Program-made: the position numbers and the translations under genes | Shown here: positions 4,631-10,901 of the stretch, one piece after another | Layout of the letters: each line of letters opens with the position of its first letter | Position numbering within the stretch: the stretch's first letter is position 1 | Source: an uncultured Dermatophilus sp. | GTDB lineage: Bacteria; Actinomycetota; Actinomycetes; Actinomycetales; Dermatophilaceae | Assembly: GCA_945876925.1 (NCBI GenBank) | Contig: CAMCQD010000016.1 | Coordinates: 1-11,241 of the forward strand | Length of the DNA stretch: 11,241 nt | Direction: 5' to 3' | Notes under the pieces: generated by a model | Databases searched by the model: none | What the model was told of the DNA's origin: nothing | The model's input: only the letters and a program-made list of their open reading frames with translations

Positions 4631-7267
4631 GTGACGACGCGACGAGTCCTGATGATGGTGGGCAACGACATCCGCCACGACACCCGCGTACTCAAGACGG
4701 CGCTCGCGCTCGCCGACGGCGGGGTCGAGGTGAGGATCCTGGGCTATAGCAGCTCGGGGGTGCGCGAGGAGTCCGCCTTAGGGCCGGTGCGGATCGTGCG
4801 CGTACCGGTGGCCTGGCGGTTCCGTGACCAGGCCGCCGCCCGGCGCAAGCAGCGCCGGGATCGCCGGTGGATCGCCCCCGAGCCGAGCGTGCGAGACCGG
4901 CGCCTGCGCAGGCTGCAGCTGGATCTGCGGCGTCGCGAAGCCGCCGAGTCCGGCGACCGGGCCAGCCAGGTGCGGGCCGGCCTGAGCACCACCTGGGCCA
5001 AGGTCAGCGCCCGGCTGGAGACCGAGCGGGGGCGGCTCTCCCGCAAGGAGGCCCAGCTGCGCCAGCGCGCCGCAGCCCGGGCGGACGCCAGCGTCCGGGG
5101 GGCCTCGTGGCGCCGGGACGCCCCCGAGATGGACGACTACGCTCTCGCCTTCGACCCGGTCATCGACTCCCTGGACTGGGACATCATCCACGCCCACGAC
5201 GTGCACATGATGGGCATCGCCTCCCGGGCGGTCTCGCGGCGGCGGGCGGCGGGACGGCCGGCGGCGTGGGTGTACGACGCCCATGAGTTCGTCGCCGGGC
5301 TGTCGGTGTACCCCCCGCGTACCGCCCGCAAGGTGGCTGCCCTGCTCGACCTGGAGAGCGAGTACATCCACGACGCCGACGCCGTCATCACCGTCACCCA
5401 GCCGCTGGCCGTTGAGCTGGAGCAGCGTTACCGGCTGCCCCGGCGCCCCGCGGTGGTGATGAACGTGCCCGTGCTCGAGGGCGCCGCGAGCGTCCCGGTG
5501 GGGCTGCGGGCGCGATGCGAGCTGGCCGACGACGTGCCGCTGCTGGTCTACAGCGGGGGAGTGACCGCCGCGCGCGGGCTGGCGACCGCGGTCGAGGCGC
5601 TGCCGCTGCTGCCCCGGGTGCATCTGGCCGTGGTGTGCGTGCCGCATACCCGGGTGGCCCCCGCCCGGGACCTGATGTCCCGGGCGGATGAACTGGGCGT
5701 GGCCGGCCGGGTGCACCTGGTCGAACCGGTCCCCCCGGACGCGGTGAGCAGCTTCGTCGCCTCAGCCGACGTGGGCATCGTCCCGATCCTGCACTTCGGC
5801 AGCCACGAGATGGCGCTGGCGAACAAGCTGTTCGAGTACCTGTACGCCGGTATCCCGGTGCTGGTGAGCGACTGCCGCGCGCAGGCCGAGTTCGTGCTGC
5901 GCGAGCGGGTCGGGGCGGTGCACGTCGCCGGTGATCCCGAGTCCTTCGCCCGCAGCGCCCGCGAGGTGCTCGGTCAGGCCGCCGGGCTGCGCGCCTCCAT
6001 CGCCGCCAATACCGAACTACTCGTGCCGTACTCGTGGGAGCGCCAGGAGCAGGTCCTGCGCGAGGCCTACCGCGGGCTGTACCGTGCCGGGCTGCCCGGC
6101 GGCGCGAAGCGCCCGTGCCCGGCGACCGGGGAGGCGGGGATCGCCGAACCGAAGGTCAGCTCGGCGCTCGCCGGGCTGCGCGAGCACCCGCTCACCCGGG
6201 ATGATCGTCCCAGCGTCGTCGGCATCGGCCCGGCGAACATGGCCGGGCAGGCCTGGGAGTGGGCCAAGGCCCTGGAGCGCGAGATCCCCGGGGTGGGCAC
6301 GCACGTCATGGTGGTGGATCGGGGGCAGCCGTACTCCTACCCCAGCGACGCCACCGTCCCGGCGGCCACGTACCGGCGTAACGCCAACTGGGCGCAGGCC
6401 TTCGAGGGGCAGGCGCTGGCCAAGTGGACGCATGCGCTGCTCGAAGCCGGGCGGCCGCTATTCGGGCTGCGGCACGGGGACACCTTCGCCGGGGATGCCA
6501 AGGTGCTGCGCGGGGCCGGCGTGCGGGTGGGGCTGGTGCTGCACGGCTCCGAGGTGCGCAACCCGGTCATCAACGTGATGCAGACGCCGTGGTCACCGTT
6601 CACCAGCCGCATTGACGAGCAGACCCGCCGCCTGCAGGCGGGGGTGGACACGCTGGTGCCGCAGCTGCGCGCCTTCATGGACGATGAGCTCATGGGCGGT
6701 CCGGTGTTCGTCTCCACCCCGGACCTGCTGCGGCACCTGCCCGGGGCGATCTGGCTGCCGGTGGCGATCGACACCGGGGTGTGGGCCTGCGATGCCCCGC
6801 TGCTGGAACGCGAGGTGCCGGTGGTGCTGCACGCGCCCAGCCGCAGCTCGCTCAAGGGCAGCTCATACGTCGAGGCGGCGATGGCGCCGCTGGCTGCCGA
6901 GGGGCTGGTGGAGTACCGCAGGGCCGAGGGGATCGCGCCCGGGCAGATGCCGGAGCTTGTCAAGGACGCCGACATCGTGCTCGACCAGTTCGCGCTCGGG
7001 TTGTACGGGGTCGCGGCGTGCGAGGCGATGATGGCCGGCCGGCTCGTGGTCAGCCACGTCACCGATGAGGTGCGCCAGCTGTGCCCGAGCGACCCGCCCA
7101 TCCTGGAGGCGCCCCCGGACCAGCTGGAGGCCGTGCTGCGCCAGGTGCTGGCCGACCGCGACCGCTACCGCCAGTTCGCTTCTGCTGGACCGGCGTACGT
7201 GCGTGAGCTGCACGACGGCCGGCGCTCGGCCCAGGTGCTCGCCGAGCATCTGGGCATTCACGGGTGA
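4631..7267 (+). CDS. Fused glycosyltransferase: GT4-like domain with coiled-coil insert plus GT-B module (878 aa)
   Basis: A cytoplasmic two-part glycosyltransferase. Residues 1-485 form a GT4-like GT-B enzyme: RVLMMVGNDIRHDTRVLKTA (5-24) is the first strand and loop; DWDIIHAHD (182-190) and YDAHEF (215-220) are N-domain motifs; YSGG (307-310) opens the C-domain; and NKLFEYLYAGIPVLVSDC (398-415) is the donor-binding helix. Residues 64-160 are an Arg/Glu/Gln-rich, probably coiled-coil insert between N-domain elements, unusual for the family. After a linker, residues 528-876 repeat the module of the protein at 634-3063. GTG 4631 is chosen because the first strand begins there; the next ATG (4652) would cut into it. 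The gene is divergent from the polymerase-like gene and ends before a strong hairpin. Two activities in one chain could add two successive sugars, or one half could be structural; that is inference. Confidence 0.88.
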   Translation: MTTRRVLMMVGNDIRHDTRVLKTALALADGGVEVRILGYSSSGVREESALGPVRIVRVPVAWRFRDQAAARRKQRRDRRWIAPEPSVRDRRLRRLQLDLRRREAAESGDRASQVRAGLSTTWAKVSARLETERGRLSRKEAQLRQRAAARADASVRGASWRRDAPEMDDYALAFDPVIDSLDWDIIHAHDVHMMGIASRAVSRRRAAGRPAAWVYDAHEFVAGLSVYPPRTARKVAALLDLESEYIHDADAVITVTQPLAVELEQRYRLPRRPAVVMNVPVLEGAASVPVGLRARCELADDVPLLVYSGGVTAARGLATAVEALPLLPRVHLAVVCVPHTRVAPARDLMSRADELGVAGRVHLVEPVPPDAVSSFVASADVGIVPILHFGSHEMALANKLFEYLYAGIPVLVSDCRAQAEFVLRERVGAVHVAGDPESFARSAREVLGQAAGLRASIAANTELLVPYSWERQEQVLREAYRGLYRAGLPGGAKRPCPATGEAGIAEPKVSSALAGLREHPLTRDDRPSVVGIGPANMAGQAWEWAKALEREIPGVGTHVMVVDRGQPYSYPSDATVPAATYRRNANWAQAFEGQALAKWTHALLEAGRPLFGLRHGDTFAGDAKVLRGAGVRVGLVLHGSEVRNPVINVMQTPWSPFTSRIDEQTRRLQAGVDTLVPQLRAFMDDELMGGPVFVSTPDLLRHLPGAIWLPVAIDTGVWACDAPLLEREVPVVLHAPSRSSLKGSSYVEAAMAPLAAEGLVEYRRAEGIAPGQMPELVKDADIVLDQFALGLYGVAACEAMMAGRLVVSHVTDEVRQLCPSDPPILEAPPDQLEAVLRQVLADRDRYRQFASAGPAYVRELHDGRRSAQVLAEHLGIHG
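6212..7258 (+). repeat. GT-B module, copy C (C-terminal half of the fusion)
   Basis: Residues 528-876 of the fused protein. The motifs of copies A and B recur: PANMAGQ (534-540), WTHALLEA (599-606), HGSEVR (638-643), STPDLL (695-700), LKG (741-743), the ADIVLDQ block (780-804) and HDGR (861-864). Differences: Asp of HG[ST]D is Glu (E641) and Arg of RLKG is Ser (S740), while K742 and E798 are kept. Confidence 0.8.
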
Positions 7268-7280
7268 GGTCGCCCGCAGC

Positions 7281-7324
7281 GCAGCATCGCGGCGCGCCGG
7301 GTGCGCGGCGCGCCGCGATGCTGC
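7281..7324. terminator. Perfect 18-bp hairpin between convergent genes
   Basis: GCAGCATCGCGGCGCGCC (7281-7298), an 8-nt loop, and its exact complement (7307-7324) lie between the stops at 7267 (plus) and 7340 (minus). A perfect stem this long between convergent stops fits a bidirectional intrinsic terminator of the actinobacterial type without a U tract. Confidence 0.85.
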
Positions 7325-7339
7325 TGAAGCGGGCCGGGG

Positions 7340-8341
7340 TCAGACGCCGGCCTGGGCGCGGGCGTCCTTGAGGACCTTCGCGGCGACCTCAAGGCCTTCG
7401 ATCCGGCCCAGCTCGGTGTCCTCGTGCTCGATATTGACGAGCATGTCCGGGTCAACCTCGTGCAGTGCCTTCAGCCAGCGGGCCCAGTAGTCCGTGTCGT
7501 GGCCCTTGCCGAGGGCGACGAAGTCCCACGCAGCGGGCTTGGGCCATTCATTGGCCCACTCGTCGCCGCCGAGGCTGGTGCGCGGCTCGCTGGGGTCCAG
7601 GCGGCGGAACCGGTTGTCGAGCACGCCGTACAGCCTGGCTGTCCCGGGGTTGATCCGCACGTCCTTGGCCGCGGCGTGGAAGATGAGGTCGCCCAGTTCC
7701 TGCACGACCGCGATCGGGTCCATCTGCTGCCAGAACAGGTGCGAGGCGTCCATCTCGACGCCGAGGTTGGACGAGCCGGTCAGCTCGACGAGCTTGCGCA
7801 CGTCCGCGGTGTTGAAGACGAGGTTCTGCGGGTGCAGCTCCAGGGCCACCTTGACGTCGTGGTCGCGGGCGAGGGCGTCGATTTCCTTCCAGAACGGCAC
7901 CGCGACGCTCCACTGGTAGTCCAGTACGTCCAGCGCGGCGGAGTTCCAGGCGTTGACGATCCAGTTGGGGTGCTTGGTACCGGGTTCGCCGCCGGGCAGG
8001 CCGGACATGGTGACTACGCGCTTCTGGCCCAGCCGCTGCGCCAGCCTGATCGAGCGGCGGATGTCCTCGGCGTGCTTCTCGCCGATCTCGCGGTTGGGGT
8101 GCAGCGGGTTGCCGTTGCAGTTCAGGCCGGCGATCGAGACGCCGGTGCCCTCGAAGATGGCCAGGTAGTCGTCGCGGGCTGCGTCCGAGGTGAGGATGTC
8201 GTCGAAGCCGGGGATATGCCTGGGGGGAAGGAATCCGCCGGAGTTGATCTCGATGCCTTCCAGGCCCAGGCCGGCGATCACGTCGAGCGCTCCGGGCAGG
8301 TCACGGTCGTGCAGGATTGCGTTGTAGACGCCGAGCTTCAT
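7340..8341 (-). CDS. Sugar phosphate isomerase/epimerase-like TIM-barrel protein (333 aa)
   Basis: A cytoplasmic enzyme of the xylose-isomerase-like TIM-barrel superfamily (AP_endonuc_2 fold), which isomerises, epimerises or dehydrates sugars and keto-sugars with a divalent metal. Seen: first strand MKLGVYNAIL; LGLEGIEINSGG (25-36); and probable metal ligands on successive strands at E168 (ALELHPQN), D198 (VEMDASH), H222 (IFHAAAKD) and E305 (VNIEHED). Length is normal or slightly above the usual 260-310. The ATG at 8341 has AAGGA 6 nt upstream. It is the second gene of an operon, 61 nt after the Gfo/Idh oxidoreductase, and is therefore expected to be under the LacI-type operators at 9640-9667. 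The exact substrate is unknown: family members act on inositol intermediates, ketohexoses and 3-keto-glycosides. Confidence 0.88.
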   Translation of the reverse strand: MKLGVYNAILHDRDLPGALDVIAGLGLEGIEINSGGFLPPRHIPGFDDILTSDAARDDYLAIFEGTGVSIAGLNCNGNPLHPNREIGEKHAEDIRRSIRLAQRLGQKRVVTMSGLPGGEPGTKHPNWIVNAWNSAALDVLDYQWSVAVPFWKEIDALARDHDVKVALELHPQNLVFNTADVRKLVELTGSSNLGVEMDASHLFWQQMDPIAVVQELGDLIFHAAAKDVRINPGTARLYGVLDNRFRRLDPSEPRTSLGGDEWANEWPKPAAWDFVALGKGHDTDYWARWLKALHEVDPDMLVNIEHEDTELGRIEGLEVAAKVLKDARAQAGV

Positions 8342-8402
8342 TGCTGGTCCTTACATGTGGCGGGTCAGGCAGGGGTGCCGTTGACGTGAGCGGGGGCGGG
8401 CG

Positions 8403-9578
8403 TCACAGCCGGACGGCGGCGCCGCCGCTGGCGGCGGAGCTGACGACCGCGGCGAGCATTTCCATGTTGTGCACGCCCTCGCCGAGGGTGGCGCAGATCG
8501 GCAGCGGGTCGGCCACGCCGGCGATCTCGTCGAGGAAGGCGCGGCACTGGTACTCGAACAGGTTGTTCTGGCCGAAGCCGACGCACTGGGCGTCCATCGG
8601 CAGGCCGCCGGTGACGTACGGGTGGTCCTGGCCGAGCAGGATGCGCCGGTAGCCGCTGGTGGCGGAGCGGTCCTCGTGCAGCATGAGGCCGATCTCGCTG
8701 GGGGTGCGCTGATCCCAGATCGCCGATCCGTTCTCGCAGAACACTTCGACGATGAGGCTGTTGGCGTGCCCGGCGGCGACCCGGCTGACCTCGATGCTCC
8801 CGGCCGTCCCGGCGGCGAATTCCACCGAGAACCCGGCGTAGTCGTCGTTCTCGACCGGTTCGGTGACATCGCTCAGCTCGGCCAGGCCGTGCCCGACGAC
8901 CGCGCCCGCGGGCAGGTAGCGTTCACCGATGACCGTGCGCAGCTGCCCGCCGGAGACGGCCACGACGTCACCGCAGAGGTATTCGGCGACGTAGGCCAGG
9001 TGGCTGCCGAGGTCGGCCAGGGCCCCTGAGCCGTCCGGGCCCTTGTAGCGCCAGCTCATCGGGGACCTGGGGTTGCAGCCGTAGTCGGTCCAGTACCGCC
9101 CGGAGAAGTGCAGCGGCGCGCCGAGGGTGCCGTCGGCGATGAAGTCGCGGATGGCGCTCAGGCCGGGGCTGCGCCGGTAGACGAAGCCCAGCCGGGCGAG
9201 GGTGCTGGCCTCGCGGGCGGCCTGGTCCATCGCGCGGGCGTTCTCCAGGGAGTCCGACAGGGGTTTCTCGCACAGCACGTGCTTGCCGCTGGCCAGGGCG
9301 GCCTCCAGGATCGGGCGGTGCAGCGCGTTGGCGACGACGATGCTGATGACGTCGACGTCGCTGGCCTCGACCACGGCTTCCCAGGAGGTGTCGTACCGCT
9401 GGTAGCCGTACCGGGCGGCGGTGGCCTCGGCCAGCGGGGCGTTGACGTCGGCGATGGTGACGTAGTTCAGCGGGGGCAGTTTGGTGTCGTACAGGGCAGG
9501 GGCTACCCGGTATCCGGCGGCGTGGGATTTGCCGGCCATGCCGGCTCCGATGACTGCGATACCCAGCGGTGTGCTCAT
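8403..9578 (-). CDS. Gfo/Idh/MocA family NAD(P)-dependent oxidoreductase (391 aa)
   Basis: A cytoplasmic dehydrogenase that oxidises (or reduces) a sugar, inositol or glycoside hydroxyl with NAD(P). Seen: Rossmann dinucleotide loop AVIGAGMAGKSH (8-19); acidic strand end IADVN (42-46); the family's catalytic EKP (E104-K105-P106); and the C-domain helix GALADLGSHL (185-194) with D189 and H193, the usual substrate and catalytic positions. Length is typical (330-400). The ATG at 9578 is chosen because the Rossmann strand follows directly and GGAG lies 9 nt upstream; an in-frame ATG at 9593 would add only MEQTT. It is the first gene of an operon with the TIM-barrel enzyme and divergent from the LacI-type regulator. 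The pair Gfo/Idh plus TIM barrel is common in inositol and 3-keto-sugar catabolism; which applies here is not shown. Confidence 0.92.
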   Translation of the reverse strand: MSTPLGIAVIGAGMAGKSHAAGYRVAPALYDTKLPPLNYVTIADVNAPLAEATAARYGYQRYDTSWEAVVEASDVDVISIVVANALHRPILEAALASGKHVLCEKPLSDSLENARAMDQAAREASTLARLGFVYRRSPGLSAIRDFIADGTLGAPLHFSGRYWTDYGCNPRSPMSWRYKGPDGSGALADLGSHLAYVAEYLCGDVVAVSGGQLRTVIGERYLPAGAVVGHGLAELSDVTEPVENDDYAGFSVEFAAGTAGSIEVSRVAAGHANSLIVEVFCENGSAIWDQRTPSEIGLMLHEDRSATSGYRRILLGQDHPYVTGGLPMDAQCVGFGQNNLFEYQCRAFLDEIAGVADPLPICATLGEGVHNMEMLAAVVSSAASGGAAVRL

Positions 9579-9639
9579 GGTGGTCTGCTCCATTGCGGAC
9601 TTCGTGGTGCGTGGCTGGCGGTGCCTGAGCCGCGCAGGC

Positions 9640-9653
9640 TTGGAGCGCTCTAA
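9640..9653. promoter_or_regulatory. LacI-type operator 1, imperfect
   Basis: TTGGAGCGCTCTAA differs by one base from the perfect palindrome directly beside it. The central CG and A/T ends match LacI/GalR family operators. It lies downstream of the predicted start of the oxidoreductase operon, in its leader. Confidence 0.8.
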
Positions 9654-9667
9654 TTGGAGCGCTCCAA
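9654..9667. promoter_or_regulatory. LacI-type operator 2, perfect palindrome
   Basis: TTGGAGCGCTCCAA is a perfect 14-bp palindrome with central CG. It begins where operator 1 ends, so the centres are 14 bp apart. It covers the predicted transcription start of the minus-strand operon and lies just upstream of a possible lacI -10 (TACGAT, 9673-9678). Binding by the adjacent LacI-family protein would block the operon. Confidence 0.88.
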
Positions 9668-9668
9668 A

Positions 9669-9697
9669 AGCGTACGATGGACGCTTACTGGTGTCAA
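9669..9697 (-). promoter_or_regulatory. Promoter of the oxidoreductase-isomerase operon
   Basis: On the minus strand TTGACA (9692-9697), a 17-nt spacer and TACGCT (9669-9674) form a near-consensus housekeeping promoter. Its start would fall near 9661-9663, inside operator 2, leaving a leader of about 84 nt before the ATG at 9578. Confidence 0.8.
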
Positions 9698-9766
9698 CGG
9701 TTCTGGACCGGCAGGATGCGCCTCCCGGTGTCGCTCCGGTCACGTATCCGGGCGCGCAAGCCGGGG

Positions 9767-9773
9767 AAGGAGG
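9767..9773 (+). promoter_or_regulatory. Strong ribosome binding site of the LacI-type regulator
   Basis: AAGGAGG lies 6 nt before the ATG at 9780. It fixes the start there instead of the in-frame TTG at 9654, which lies within operator 2. Confidence 0.85.
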
Positions 9774-9779
9774 GTGCCG

Positions 9780-10814
9780 ATGAGCGCAGCGGCGGCCCGG
9801 CAGGGACGGGCGACGATTTATGACGTCGCCCGGCGGGCCGGGGTGAGTAAATCCCTGGTCTCGCTGGTGCTGCGCGGATCCTCGCAGGTCAGCCCCGCCC
9901 GGCGGGAAGCGGTGCTCGCGGCGATCGCCGAGCTGGGGTACCGGCCGAGCCGGGCGGCCTCCGCGCTGGCCGGGCAGCGCACCAACACCATCGGCGTCGT
10001 CATCGACGAATTCGCCAACCCATGGTTCGTGCAGCTGCTCGACGGCCTGCGCCGCGGGCTGGAGGGCACGCCGTTCCATGTCTCAGTCTCCGATGAGGCG
10101 CTCAACGGGCACCTGGCCGAGCCCGCGGTGGACGGTTTCCTCGCCGCCCGGGTAGATGGCCTGGTCATCGCCGGTGAGCCGGGGGATGACCAGGCGCACG
10201 GGGTGCCCACCGTGCTCGTCGGGATGCGGTTGCATGGCGTGCCCGGCGCGGACCGGGTGGTGCCCGATGACCGGGCCGGGGCCGCTGCCGCAGTAGGCCA
10301 CCTGCGCGGGCTGGGGCATGAGCGGATCGCGTTCATCTCGGGCACGACCGGGCCGGCCGCGGCCCGCGAGCGCGGCTACCGGGATGCGATGTCGCAGGCG
10401 GCGCTGCCCGCGCAGGTGTTCACCGCCTCGTCGAACACCGAGGCCGGAGGGCTGACCGCCGCCCGGGACCTGCTCGCCTCGAACCGGGGGAGCGGCGTCA
10501 GCGCGATCGTGGCGGCTAACGACCTCATCGCCCTGGGGGCGTGGCAGGCTCTGCGCGAGGCCGGCCGGGCGGTGCCCGGTGACGTTTCCGTCGTCGGCTA
10601 CGACGACACGCCGCTAGCCAGCTCCGGGGTGGTGCAGCTGACCACCGTCGACCCCCGCAATGACACCGCCGGGGCCGAGGCTGCCCGGCTGCTGCGCGCC
10701 CGGATCGACGACCCCGCCCGCCCCCCGCAGACCGTGTCCGTCGCCCCCCGCCTGGTACTGCGGGCCACCACCGCCCCAGCCCGGCGCCACACCAGGAAAA
10801 CGCCGGCTGTGTAG
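9780..10814 (+). CDS. LacI/GalR family transcriptional regulator (344 aa)
   Basis: A sugar-responsive DNA-binding repressor. Seen: N-terminal helix-turn-helix ATIYDVARRAGVSKSLVSLV (11-30) and hinge helix YRPSRAASALAGQ (54-66); a periplasmic-binding-protein-like core beginning NTIGVVIDEFANPW (69-82); ERIAFISG (181-188); AANDLIALGAWQAL (245-258); and VVGYDDTPLA (271-280). The length is standard for the family. The start is set by a strong Shine-Dalgarno, and the HTH begins about ten residues in. It is divergent from the oxidoreductase-isomerase operon, with two 14-bp operators between, so it most likely represses that operon and possibly itself. The effector is probably the pathway's sugar or an intermediate and cannot be read from the sequence. 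No similar operator was seen next to the downstream secreted-protein gene. Confidence 0.95.
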   Translation: MSAAAARQGRATIYDVARRAGVSKSLVSLVLRGSSQVSPARREAVLAAIAELGYRPSRAASALAGQRTNTIGVVIDEFANPWFVQLLDGLRRGLEGTPFHVSVSDEALNGHLAEPAVDGFLAARVDGLVIAGEPGDDQAHGVPTVLVGMRLHGVPGADRVVPDDRAGAAAAVGHLRGLGHERIAFISGTTGPAAARERGYRDAMSQAALPAQVFTASSNTEAGGLTAARDLLASNRGSGVSAIVAANDLIALGAWQALREAGRAVPGDVSVVGYDDTPLASSGVVQLTTVDPRNDTAGAEAARLLRARIDDPARPPQTVSVAPRLVLRATTAPARRHTRKTPAV

Positions 10815-10865
10815 TCATCCCCGGCCGGCCTGCGTAGGCTCGCAGATGCGGACGATGATGTCCGC

Positions 10866-10879
10866 CGGCCTTCGGGCCG
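10866..10879 (+). terminator. Small TTCG-loop hairpin after lacI
   Basis: CGGCC-TTCG-GGCCG forms a 5-bp stem with the very stable C(UUCG)G tetraloop, 52 nt after the lacI stop and 12 nt before the next ribosome binding site. It may be a weak terminator or a leader hairpin of the next gene. It is short, and a chance origin in GC-rich DNA is possible. Confidence 0.25.
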
Positions 10880-10890
10880 CGGCTTCCTGC

Positions 10891-10896
10891 GAGGAG
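10891..10896 (+). promoter_or_regulatory. Ribosome binding site of the secreted protein
   Basis: GAGGAG lies 5 nt before the ATG at 10902, supporting that start and the signal peptide that follows it. Confidence 0.7.
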
Positions 10897-10901
10897 CAGA
10901 C

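Noticed and set aside
4778..5716. 312-codon minus-strand frame opposite the fused glycosyltransferase
   Set aside because: His/Pro/Gly-rich shadow with no recognisable motif and no supporting ribosome binding site.
7424..8389. 321-codon plus-strand frame opposite the TIM-barrel gene
   Set aside because: Val/Gln/Gly-rich shadow; the minus frame has the metal-ligand motifs and a good ribosome binding site.
9654..9779. TTG start at 9654 for the LacI-type regulator
   Set aside because: The TTG is the first half of operator 2, and the extra residues precede a strong AAGGAGG plus ATG at 9780 placed correctly for the HTH.
9579..10079. N-terminal extension of the oxidoreductase up to 10079
   Set aside because: It would run through the promoter, both operators and the start of lacI; the Rossmann motif begins right after the ATG at 9578.
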